This document shows positions 9,071 through 17,356 of a DNA stretch of 64,000 bases, piece by piece (position 1 is the first letter of the stretch; every line of letters begins with the position of its first letter). The notes beneath the pieces were generated by a model that did not search any database, had not been told where the DNA came from, and saw only the letters and a list, made by a program, of their open reading frames with translations. The position numbers and the translations under genes were made by a program. The DNA is from CAVQYV01 sp963718295 [NCBI: uncultured Methylomirabilota bacterium] (lineage in GTDB: Bacteria; Methylomirabilota; Methylomirabilia; CAVQYV01), in assembly GCA_963718295.1 (NCBI GenBank), contig CAVQYV010000004.1, forward strand, positions 596,678-660,677, written 5' to 3'.

Positions 9071-10379
9071 ATGCCGTCCGGAACCAAGCGACCAATCGAT
9101 ACCAGTCGGGTGCTGTGCATCATCATGGGAGGCGGTCAGGGAACCCGCCTGTTTCCCTTGACGCGGGAGCGCGCCAAACCGGCCGTGCCCCTCGCCGGGA
9201 AGTACCGCTTGGTGGACATCCCCATCTCCAACTGCATCAACTCGGGCATGCGGCGCATCTACCTGCTGACCCAGTTCCTCTCCGCCTCCCTGCATCGGCA
9301 CGTCCATGCGTCCTTCAAGTTCGATCACTTCACCGCCGGCTTCGTCGAAATCCTCGCCGCCGAGCAGACCCTCACCGACACTTCCTGGTATCAGGGAACC
9401 GCCGACGCCGTGCGCAAGAACCTGGGTCACTTCCGGAACCTGGATTTCGACTACGCCCTCGTCCTCAGCGGCGATCAACTGTACCGGATGGACTTCCGAA
9501 AAATCCTCGAGCAGCACGTCGCCACCCAGGCCGACTTGACCATCTCCACCATCCCCGTCCAGCGCGATGCCGCGCAGTCGCTGGGGATCATGCAGATCGA
9601 TGCGGAAGAGCGCATTATCCGTTTCGTCGAGAAGCCGAAGGACCCGGCGGTGCTGGATACGTTGGCGATCCCGGCCGCCTCCGCTGAAGCCATGGGCATC
9701 AAGGCGAAAGGCGAGTCGTTCCTGGCGTCGATGGGGATTTACCTGTTCAACCGCGATATTCTCTTTGACCTGCTCGAGAACAACTTCACCGACTTCGGCA
9801 AACACATCATCCCCTCGGCGATCCAGACCCACCGGGTCTTTGCGCACGTCTTCCAGGGATACTGGGAGGACATCGGCACCATCCGCTCCTTCTTCGAGGC
9901 CAATCTCGACCTCGCGGCGGAACTGCCGCGCTTCAACTTCTTCGACATGAGCGCGCCGATCTATACCCGCCCGCGCTTCCTCCCGGCCTCGAAGATCAAC
10001 GGGGCCGCGATCGACCACGCCATCATCGCCGACGGCTGCATCATCAACCATTGCAAGATTTCCGAGAGCATCATCGGCCTGCGCTCCCTGGTCGACCAAG
10101 GCAGCCAGGTCACGCGCACCGTGGTGATGGGCGCCGACTACTTCGAATCGCATCGAGTCCATCCAGCAAAGCGCCAAGGAGAATCGCCCCCGCATCGGCA
10201 TCGGCAAGAATACCCGCATCGATTACGCCATCGTCGACAAGAACGCCCGCATCGGCGACAACTGCGTCATCACCCCTGCCGGCAAGCCCGACGCCGTGGA
10301 CCACCCGCTCTACTTCATCCGCGACGGCATCGTCATCATCCCCAAGAACAAGGTCATCCCGCACGGGACGGTGATTTAA
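9071..10379 (+). pseudogene. glgC: Glucose-1-phosphate adenylyltransferase, frameshifted near the C terminus
   Basis: Makes ADP-glucose from glucose-1-phosphate and ATP, the first committed step of bacterial glycogen synthesis. The nucleotidyltransferase domain is complete: MGGGQGTRLFPLT, KPAVPLAGKYRLVDIPISN, GTADAVRKN, LSGDQLYRMDF and YWEDIGT. The C-terminal beta-helix begins about residue 300. Near 10148 the frame changes; the other frame carries the normal end (ESIQQSAKENRPRIGIGKN, NKVIPHGTVI) and stops at TAA 10377-10379. Start ATG 9071 with AAGGA upstream. Third positions are very GC-rich and no other glycogen gene is near, so it looks transferred. The indel may be decay or a sequence error. 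Confidence 0.85.
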
Positions 10380-10439
10380 CGAAGCTCTGCCGCCCCCTGC
10401 CAGGACCATGCCAGCGACTGTTCCCCACGAATCCGCCCT

Positions 10440-10487
10440 ATGACCTCGCGCGAACGTGTCTTGTCCGCCCTGAACCACCGGGAAGTG
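10440..10487 (+). pseudogene. 5' stub of a uroporphyrinogen-decarboxylase-like gene
   Basis: The first 15 codons read MTSRERVLSALNHRE, the typical start of URO-D-like methyltransferase-related proteins. Similarity stops right after that, and the 3' end of the opposing sugar transferase gene lies 55 bp on. It sits 60 bp after glgC in the same GC-rich sequence. The abrupt loss marks a recombination junction at about 10487. Confidence 0.5.
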
Positions 10488-10541
10488 CTTGACTTTTGCA
10501 CGTCCACCCTCCTCCTTCCCCGAGGCCCAGTGAACAATCCT

Positions 10542-11951
10542 CTATCTACCCTTCCCCCCCAAGATCACCTTCATCGTCCTCAACAGGATGGAGGAATCCA
10601 GGAGGAAAGAGACGTTCTTGATGTAATAGAGGTCGAATTCCAATTTCTCCTGGGACTCCTCTACGGAAGAGGCATAGTCGGCTTGGATCTGAGCCCATCC
10701 CGTGACGCCTGGTTTTACTGACAATCGCTCCATGAAGTAAGGCACCTTGGCCTTCAGTTCGTTCAGGAATTCCATTCTCTCAGGTCTGGGTCCCACCAAG
10801 CTCATCTCTCCCCTCAAGACATTCAATAGCTGGGGAATCTCGTCCAGCCTCCATCTGCGAAGGAATCTGCCGACTCGGGTCACTCGTGGATCATGCATGC
10901 ATGCCCAGACTGGGCCAGTCTCCTCTTCAGCATTTTGCACCATGGAGCGAAACTTGATCAGGCGAAAGGGCTTTCCGTCCTTTCCGATTCGCTCTTGAAT
11001 GAAGAAGAGGTCGCCCCGGCTTTCCACCTTGATGAGAGCCGCGATCAAGAGGGACAGGGGTAAGGTGAGGGCCAGGCCCAGGAGCGAGATGGAGATATCC
11101 ATCAGCCTCTTGATCCTGTGGATATGGATCTTGGGGATATTGATATAGGAGATGAGAAACCAGAGATCGTCGATGAAATCCAGGGGGATCTTTTTGGAAT
11201 ATTCCTCGGAGAAGGATACGGCATCCCGAATCTCAATACCCCCTTGATTGCAGGCGATCAGGTCATGGATGAGAGGCTTGAAGCGCTCAGAGGGGAGGGC
11301 AACCACGAGGATGTCCGGACTCTCCCGATCGACGATCTCCAGAAGCCGATCGGAGGTCCCCAGCATGGGAGGGGCAGAAGGGGATGGGGCCTGGCCCATC
11401 GCCGTTCCTTCCAGGCCGATCAGGCCTCCGGACACCAGATGCATATCGGAAGAGATCGAATCCAGCAGGGACTGCAGCTGGGTCAGGTCCGTGAGATCAC
11501 CCACCAGAATGACCTTCTTCGAAAATACCCCCCTCATTCCCAGATGGGAGTAGAGCCATCGCCATGCGAAAATGCCCAGGAAGACCAAGAGACCGTAGAG
11601 GGCGATGATGCCTCGGCCCAGGGTAGTCGAGCGATCCCCATAAAATAGCAAGTAAAAGGACAAGATGGAGATGAGAAGGGATATCGCGGTGGCGGCCCCT
11701 ACCCGTAAGGACTCAAAGGGACGACGATAATCTTTCTTGATCTGATAGAGATCGGCCACATAGAAGACGATCAGGAAGATCGGGACGATCAGAAGGGATG
11801 TGGGCCAGCGCTGTGAAATATATCGGGGCCCGCCGTCGAGGCCGAAGCGAATGAAGGAGGCGAGAATGAAGGAGACCTGAAAGATCAGGATATCCCCCAG
11901 GACTAAAGAGATCCTCTGAATAGATATCGCCCTTTTCTGAATTCTTAGCAT
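10542..11951 (-). CDS. Polyprenyl glycosylphosphotransferase (exopolysaccharide sugar transferase)
   Basis: Starts polysaccharide synthesis by moving a sugar-1-phosphate from a UDP-sugar to undecaprenyl phosphate on the inner membrane. The 469-residue protein has four hydrophobic segments in the first 130 residues and a CoA-binding-like middle region. The C-terminal bacterial sugar transferase domain (from about residue 275) has a membrane re-entrant helix, FRLIKFRSM, RRWRLDEIPQLLNVLRGEMS and LVGPRPER. The length matches the WbaP/WcaJ-type full-length class. The next gene on this strand (lipoate-ligase-like) ends 28 bp upstream of its start, so the two may be co-transcribed. Which sugar is moved cannot be read from sequence. 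Confidence 0.9.
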   Translation of the reverse strand: MLRIQKRAISIQRISLVLGDILIFQVSFILASFIRFGLDGGPRYISQRWPTSLLIVPIFLIVFYVADLYQIKKDYRRPFESLRVGAATAISLLISILSFYLLFYGDRSTTLGRGIIALYGLLVFLGIFAWRWLYSHLGMRGVFSKKVILVGDLTDLTQLQSLLDSISSDMHLVSGGLIGLEGTAMGQAPSPSAPPMLGTSDRLLEIVDRESPDILVVALPSERFKPLIHDLIACNQGGIEIRDAVSFSEEYSKKIPLDFIDDLWFLISYINIPKIHIHRIKRLMDISISLLGLALTLPLSLLIAALIKVESRGDLFFIQERIGKDGKPFRLIKFRSMVQNAEEETGPVWACMHDPRVTRVGRFLRRWRLDEIPQLLNVLRGEMSLVGPRPERMEFLNELKAKVPYFMERLSVKPGVTGWAQIQADYASSVEESQEKLEFDLYYIKNVSFLLDSSILLRTMKVILGGKGR

Positions 11952-11979
11952 TTGGGTATCTTCTCCCGGGCCGTGGCCC

Positions 11980-12651
11980 TCAAGGGCTCACCGGATCCGA
12001 CCAGGCCGGATTCGGTGAGGGTCCGAAGATCTGAGGGATTCCTTCATCGAGGGAGGCAGCCAAACGCGATGCAAACTCCATGATGCCCAGGCTATATCCC
12101 TGGTCCCTCAGGGTGGTCAGGAATTCGTGGTGTGCTCGGCCCCTCCGGTAGTCGGGCTCCCAGGGTGGATGTTTCAGGTATCTGGCCATCAAACTCAGGT
12201 CCACCCGGAATAAGAGTGACCCTTGATAGAAGACGATCCATTCTCCTCTCCCTCGACTGACAAATAGACAACAGCCCAATATCTTTCGGTCCTTAAGGGC
12301 CAGATCGCTCACGCCCTTCTGATATATATTCCCCACGCCGCAGGAGGTCAATGTTTTTTCAATGATCTGGTTGATGGCCTGGGAATAGTAGAGGTGTCCT
12401 TGGAAGCGGCCCGTCCGTGCGGCCACGGAAAGGACGAGCATTCCGGGAGAGAGGAGGGCACTTTTGCCCCCGCCCAATCTCTTGATGACCCGGATGCGAT
12501 CCGCCCCGCAGTTCTCCCCCCAGATCTCCTCCTCCGAACGGCTGGATCGGCCCAGCACCGCCAAGGGGAAGGTAGGCTCCCAGAGCCGGTATCTGCTTCC
12601 TCCGTTCTCCCGCACCCACTCCAACAAGTCCTCATCGATCAGCTTTTCCAT
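11980..12651 (-). CDS. Lipoate/biotin protein ligase A-B family protein
   Basis: Belongs to the BPL/LplA catalytic fold that attaches lipoate, octanoate or biotin to target lysines. The 223-residue product has LGRSSR near residue 35, the family motif IKRLGGGKSALLSPGMLVLS (RRxGGGG-like) and the catalytic-region lysine in DLALKDRKILGC. ATG 12651 has GGAAGG just upstream; a TTG at 12681 is possible but lacks a ribosome site. The GGGK in place of the common GGGAV and the absence of an LplA accessory domain make substrate and even activity uncertain. No dehydrogenase or glycine-cleavage genes are near. Confidence 0.75.
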   Translation of the reverse strand: MEKLIDEDLLEWVRENGGSRYRLWEPTFPLAVLGRSSRSEEEIWGENCGADRIRVIKRLGGGKSALLSPGMLVLSVAARTGRFQGHLYYSQAINQIIEKTLTSCGVGNIYQKGVSDLALKDRKILGCCLFVSRGRGEWIVFYQGSLLFRVDLSLMARYLKHPPWEPDYRRGRAHHEFLTTLRDQGYSLGIMEFASRLAASLDEGIPQIFGPSPNPAWSDPVSP

Positions 12652-12754
12652 GATCCTTCCATATGCTTCCGTCCTTGACAATTCATTGTATCAGGGTTTT
12701 AATTAGCACAGCTATTTGCCGATCGTCAAAGGATTTGTCGGAAAGGAGACGCCC

Positions 12755-15115
12755 TTGAGCCAGAGCATAGATGAGGTTTGGCAGGCGATCCGCCAGGATC
12801 CTCGGTTCGCCTCCCACATCACGGCCTGGAGATTGATCGAGGCGGCCCCCGCGCTGTGGGCCGATTTCCCTCAGGATGCTCATCCCGACCTGGTGGCTGC
12901 CCTGAAGGCCCGGGGGATCGAGAAGCTCTACTCTCATCAGGCTGAGGCTTACGAGGCGATTGCAGGGGGCGGGAAAAATGCGGTAATCGTCACTCCTACC
13001 GCCTCAGGGAAGACCCTTTGCTACAACCTCCCAGTCCTGAATCGTCTCCTGGCCGACCCGGAAGCCCGCGCCCTCTACCTCTTTCCGACCAAGGCCCTCT
13101 CCCAGGATCAGGTGGCGGAGCTCCATGAGCTGACCGGAATCCTGGGGAGGCCGATCCGAACCTTCACCTACGATGGCGATACCCCTCAAGATGCCCGCAG
13201 GGCCATCCGGCTCCAGGGCAACATCGTGGTCTCCAATCCCGACATGCTCCACTGTGGAATCCTGCCCCATCACACCCGCTGGGTCCAACTCTTCTCCAAC
13301 CTGAAATATGTGGTGATCGACGAGATCCACAGCTATCGGGGGATCTTCGGCAGCCACTTTGCCAATGTCCTGCGGCGGCTCAAGCGAATTTGCGCCTTCT
13401 ATGGCTCATCTCCGCAATTCATTTGCTGCTCCGCCACCATTGCCAATCCCGACCAGCTGGCCTCGCGCCTCCTGGAAGAGGAGGTCCTTCTCATCGACAA
13501 GAACGGCGCCCCCCGGGGGGAGAAGCTGCTGGTTTTCTACAATCCCCCCGTGGTCCAGGAGGCCCTCGGCATCCGCAAAAGCTACCTCCATGAGGCCAGG
13601 GACCTGGCCAGCCGCATCCTGCAGGCCGGGATCCAGACCCTGGTATTCACTACCAGCCGCCTCTCCACCGAAATCCTGGTAACCTATCTGAAGGAGGCGA
13701 TGGAGAGGGCGGGAAGGGACGGGGACCTGGTGCGGGGCTATCGGGGAGGGTATTTGCCGCTCCTGCGGCGCGAGATCGAGGCGGGGATGCGGGAGGGGAA
13801 GATCCTGGGGGTGGTATCCACCAATGCCCTGGAGCTCGGCATCGACGTCGGCCGCCTGGATGCCTGCGTGATCGCGGGCTATCCGGGAAGCATTGCCAGT
13901 ACCTGGCAGCAGGTGGGAAGGGCAGGGCGGCGCCTGGGGCTCAGCCTGGCCATCCTGGTGGCCTCCAGCTCGCCCCTCAATCAGTTCATCATCAATCATT
14001 CCCAATACTTCCTGGGTCGCTCCCCCGAACAGGCCCGCATCAATCCCGATAATCCCATGATCCTGATCAATCACCTCAAATGTGCCGCCTTCGAGCTGCC
14101 CTTCGCGGAAGGGGAGCTCTTGGGGGGCTCCGATCCCTCCCAAATGTTGAAGTTTCTGGAAGAGGAACGGGTGATCCATCTTTCCGGAGGGCAATGGCAC
14201 TGGATGAGCGACTCCTATCCGGCGGACCAGGTCAGCCTGCGGAGCGTCTCCTCCGACAATTTCCTGGTACTGGATGCCTCCAATGAGAACCGGACCGTCG
14301 CCGAGGTGGAATTCAGCGACGCCCCCTCCACCCTCCATGAGAAGGCGATCTACCTGTGCGAGGGAAAGCCCTACCTGGTAGAGAAGATGGATTATGCGAA
14401 GAGACGAGCCTATGTCAAGCCCGCGGAGGTAGACTACTATACGGATGCCATCACCTACAGCCACCTGCGCATCCTCTCCTGTTTCGAGAGGGAAGACCTG
14501 GGGCGGAGCCGGCGCGCCCATGGCGAGGTCCATGTATTGGAGCAGGTAGTCGGCTTCAAGAAGATCAAATTCTACACTCTGGAAAACCTGGGCTCCGGCG
14601 AGGTCCTGCTCCCTGAGCAGGAGATGCACACCACGGCCTACTGGCTGACCATTCCCCGGCCTCTCCTGGAGGGACTGCCCCTCTCCCCGGCGGAGGTGGG
14701 GAACGGCCTCCTGGGCCTGGCCCACGCCCTCCAAACGGTGGCTTCCCTTTTTCTCATGAGCGATCCCCGTGATCTGGCCACCTATATCGGGGACGAATCC
14801 ATCCTGGACCGTCCCCCGGAGAGACCTGGTCTGGAGGGCCCTCCCTCTTCCTCGGCAGCAGGCCTTGTGGCCCTGGCCAGGCCCGATTTTCAGCCCTCGA
14901 TCTTCCTCTTCGACAATTACCCGGGAGGGATCGGACTCTCGCCTCGGCTCTATCAGCTCCATGAAGAGCTTTCGCAGAGGACGATGGAGCTGATCGAGGG
15001 CTGTCCCTGCCGGCAGGGCTGTCCTTCCTGCGTGGGGGCCATCCAGGAGGTGGGGCGGGGAGGCAAGTCCTCCACCCTCTCCATCCTGAAAGCGATGCTG
15101 GGGCTTGCTTCATGA
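12755..15115 (+). CDS. mrfA: MrfA-type DEAD/DEAH helicase with zinc-binding C terminus
   Basis: A superfamily 2 helicase like Bacillus MrfA (YprA), which works with MrfB to remove mitomycin C adducts from DNA. About 786 residues. Motif I TPTASGKT, motif II DEIH, motif III SAT, motif VI QQVGRAGRR. The C-terminal DUF1998-type region ends in the four-cysteine cluster CPCRQGCPSC. TTG 12755 is favoured because AGGAG lies 6 bases before it; an upstream TTG (12716) lacks this. The stop overlaps the ATG of the exonuclease gene by 4 bp (ATGA), so the pair is translationally coupled. Assignment rests on domain order plus the partner gene. Confidence 0.85.
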   Translation: MSQSIDEVWQAIRQDPRFASHITAWRLIEAAPALWADFPQDAHPDLVAALKARGIEKLYSHQAEAYEAIAGGGKNAVIVTPTASGKTLCYNLPVLNRLLADPEARALYLFPTKALSQDQVAELHELTGILGRPIRTFTYDGDTPQDARRAIRLQGNIVVSNPDMLHCGILPHHTRWVQLFSNLKYVVIDEIHSYRGIFGSHFANVLRRLKRICAFYGSSPQFICCSATIANPDQLASRLLEEEVLLIDKNGAPRGEKLLVFYNPPVVQEALGIRKSYLHEARDLASRILQAGIQTLVFTTSRLSTEILVTYLKEAMERAGRDGDLVRGYRGGYLPLLRREIEAGMREGKILGVVSTNALELGIDVGRLDACVIAGYPGSIASTWQQVGRAGRRLGLSLAILVASSSPLNQFIINHSQYFLGRSPEQARINPDNPMILINHLKCAAFELPFAEGELLGGSDPSQMLKFLEEERVIHLSGGQWHWMSDSYPADQVSLRSVSSDNFLVLDASNENRTVAEVEFSDAPSTLHEKAIYLCEGKPYLVEKMDYAKRRAYVKPAEVDYYTDAITYSHLRILSCFEREDLGRSRRAHGEVHVLEQVVGFKKIKFYTLENLGSGEVLLPEQEMHTTAYWLTIPRPLLEGLPLSPAEVGNGLLGLAHALQTVASLFLMSDPRDLATYIGDESILDRPPERPGLEGPPSSSAAGLVALARPDFQPSIFLFDNYPGGIGLSPRLYQLHEELSQRTMELIEGCPCRQGCPSCVGAIQEVGRGGKSSTLSILKAMLGLAS

Positions 15116-16380
15116 ATCAAGAATGGGAGCGACTGAAGAGGCTGCTGTCTTTGGGCAATACCCAAATTCCCCCGGGCCCTTGCCTTTCCTCCGCACCACA
15201 CGGGCCTGGTGCCCCCGCCCTGAAGGGCGCCTCGCTCCAGGTCCTGGAGGAGGCCACCCCCTTCGGGAGCTTTCTCATGCGGGAGCTGGAATTTCCCCGC
15301 TCCCATGTGCACGGCAACACCCCTCTCGAATGGCTCCTCACATCGGGCAGGGAGGGCAGGGCCCTCTTGGGCAGGGATCATCGGCTGAGGGAGATCGAGC
15401 CCGCCTCCCTCCTCTTCCTGGATCTGGAGACGACTGGCCTGGGAGGGACCGGCGTTTACGCCTTCCTGGTGGGCCTGGGCTTCTTTCGAAAGGACCGCTT
15501 TCACATCCGCCAGTATTTCATGAGGGACTTCTCGGAGGAGAGGGCGCTGCTCTTCGCCCTCAAGGATTTCTTGGGGGAGGCCCGGGGGGTCGTCAGCTAC
15601 AACGGAAAGGGGTTCGATCTGCCCTTGCTGTCGGACCGCTTCATCCTGAACCGGATGAGGAGTCCTTTGGAGGATCTTCCCCATCTCGATCTGCTCCATC
15701 CGGCTCGTCGCCTCTGGAAGGAGCGCATCGGAAGCTGCAGTCTGATCAGCCTGGAGGAGAACTTGCTGGGGATGCGCAGGATGGGGGATGTGCCCGGTGA
15801 GCTGATCCCCAGCCTCTATTTCCGTTACCTGCAATACAAGAATCCCTCCATCATCCAGCCGGTTTTCTATCACAATGCCCACGATCTCCTCTCCCTGATG
15901 GCCCTGAAGGCCCGGGCCTGCTTCATGCTCGAAGATCCTGAAGGATGTGCCCTCCGCCATGGCGAGGACTACTATTGCCTGGGTAGGCTCTTCGAAGATC
16001 TAGGCCACTGGGATCGGAGCATTTCCTGCTATGAGGGCGCCCTCGAAGAAGAGCTCCCTCCCCATCTGCGGGAGGAGGCGCGGCGAAGGCTGTCGTTGAT
16101 CCTCAAGCGCTCCGGGGATCGTCCTCGTGCGGTCCAGATCTGGCAGGGCTCTGTCTCCGGAGATGGGCCCGAATTCGATTTCTTCTCCTGTGAGGAATTG
16201 GCCAAGCACAAGGAGCATCAGGAGAAGGATTACGAAGGCGCCCTCCTCATCGTGCAGGAGGCCCTGGACCGGCTCGCTCTCCTCGACCCTTCCTCTCCCG
16301 AGGTGAGGGCCCTGGGGGTCGGCTTTCAGCACCGCCTCCACCGCCTCCAGTGCAGATTGAGGGGCGAGAGGTGGTATTGA
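15112..16380 (+). CDS. mrfB: MrfB-type RNase H-like exonuclease with TPR-like tail
   Basis: A DEDD-fold exonuclease, the partner of the MrfA helicase in excision of DNA adducts. 422 residues. The nuclease core spans roughly residues 95-265: FLDLETTGLGG (first Asp and Glu), VSYNGKGFDLPLL (second Asp) and YHNAHDLLSLMAL (His and last Asp). The C-terminal 130 residues hold TPR-like helical repeats (YYCLGRLFEDLGHWDRSISC). Four-base overlap with mrfA. All four acidic residues are present, so it should be active. Family knowledge comes from Bacillus; the role in this host is inferred. Confidence 0.82.
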   Translation: MNQEWERLKRLLSLGNTQIPPGPCLSSAPHGPGAPALKGASLQVLEEATPFGSFLMRELEFPRSHVHGNTPLEWLLTSGREGRALLGRDHRLREIEPASLLFLDLETTGLGGTGVYAFLVGLGFFRKDRFHIRQYFMRDFSEERALLFALKDFLGEARGVVSYNGKGFDLPLLSDRFILNRMRSPLEDLPHLDLLHPARRLWKERIGSCSLISLEENLLGMRRMGDVPGELIPSLYFRYLQYKNPSIIQPVFYHNAHDLLSLMALKARACFMLEDPEGCALRHGEDYYCLGRLFEDLGHWDRSISCYEGALEEELPPHLREEARRRLSLILKRSGDRPRAVQIWQGSVSGDGPEFDFFSCEELAKHKEHQEKDYEGALLIVQEALDRLALLDPSSPEVRALGVGFQHRLHRLQCRLRGERWY

Positions 16381-16422
16381 GGTGGTGCAGCTTTGAATAC
16401 TGCTTCCTCGGAACAGAAAATA

Positions 16423-16438
16423 GGGACACATCCCATTT
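16423..16438. repeat. Inverted repeat, left of RAYT gene
   Basis: GGGACACATCCCATTT, a perfect inverted copy of 17147-17162. It lies 38 bp before the transposase ATG. Related sequence recurs at 59959-59975. Confidence 0.8.
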
Positions 16439-16476
16439 TTCTTGACAACCTCCCGATGTACCGCTAACCTCCTATT

Positions 16477-17148
16477 ATGCCGAGAATCGCCAGGGCCATT
16501 GCATCGGGATTCCCCCATCATGTGGTCCAGAGGGGAAATAACAGAGATCGGGTGTTCTTCAACCGGGAGGATCGAAGGCGGTATCTTTCTCTCCTGAAGA
16601 AGTATTCGGAGAAATGGCATTCTCCGGTGTTGGCTTATTGTCTCATGAGTAATCATGTGCACCTTTTGATCAGACCCACCTCCGAGATCTCTTTGTGCAA
16701 GATGATGCAGGGATTGACCTTGTGTTACACCCAGCACATCAACCGAGAATATGGGCGAACAGGGAGATTGTGGGAGAGTCGCTATCATTCATGTATTGTG
16801 GATCAGGAAAGGTACCTCTGGGCGGCAGCACGATACATCGAGCAGAATCCGGTTCGTTCCCGGATCGCAGAGAGAGCGGAAGAGTATCCCTACTCCAGTG
16901 CAAGAGCCCATGTGACCGGAAAGAGAGACCCCGTGCTGGGAGAGGAAATCTTTTCCCCGGAGGACAGAGAGGATTATGCTAACCTCCTCAGCGAGGCGCT
17001 TTTCCCTGAGGTAACTGAAGGTCTGAGATACCACACGCGGGGGGGGACACCTTTGGGTGACGAAGATTTCGTGGGGAGGATCGAGGCGGAACTGGAAAGG
17101 AGCTTGGTGCGAAAACCACGAGGGAGGCCGAAAAGGAGGACTGAATAA
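16477..17148 (+). CDS. REP-associated tyrosine transposase (RAYT, Y1 family)
   Basis: A single-strand DNA transposase of the IS200/RAYT type that cuts near REP hairpins using one tyrosine. 223 residues. The HUH motif is NHVHLLIRP, and the catalytic tyrosine is probably in LCYTQHINREYGRTG. HHVVQRGNNR at residue 14 and YIEQNPVRS are typical RAYT features, and the C terminus is basic (RKPRGRPKRR). It is bounded by 16-bp perfect inverted repeats, the right one overlapping the stop codon. RAYTs are usually domesticated single-copy genes; the repeat copy at 59.96 kb fits that. Confidence 0.9.
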   Translation: MPRIARAIASGFPHHVVQRGNNRDRVFFNREDRRRYLSLLKKYSEKWHSPVLAYCLMSNHVHLLIRPTSEISLCKMMQGLTLCYTQHINREYGRTGRLWESRYHSCIVDQERYLWAAARYIEQNPVRSRIAERAEEYPYSSARAHVTGKRDPVLGEEIFSPEDREDYANLLSEALFPEVTEGLRYHTRGGTPLGDEDFVGRIEAELERSLVRKPRGRPKRRTE

Positions 17149-17162
17149 ATGGGATGTGTCCC
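17147..17162. repeat. Inverted repeat, right of RAYT gene
   Basis: AAATGGGATGTGTCCC, the exact reverse complement of 16423-16438. It begins within the last codons of the transposase gene. Confidence 0.8.
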
Positions 17163-17356
17163 CAATAAAAAGGGGGTCTGGGGGCCGCTGGCCCCCAGAG
17201 AAGTTTCCGTGCCGCCGCCAGGCGGCCGGCTGACCGGGGGAGTGGCCAGCCTTCAGAGCCCGAGGAGCCCGAGGAAAGGATGATCTTTCCACTGATCGTA
17301 GTCATCGCAGAGAGGCAGGTGGTCCACTGCGATTCGATTTCGCGAGGAGGAGTCCT

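Noticed and set aside
8792-10219. 475-codon minus-strand frame over glgC
   Set aside because: An antisense shadow of GC-rich glgC, rich in Gly, Val and Asp as expected from such overlap.
13406-14962. 518-codon minus-strand frame over mrfA
   Set aside because: No domain resemblance, while the plus strand holds all helicase motifs.
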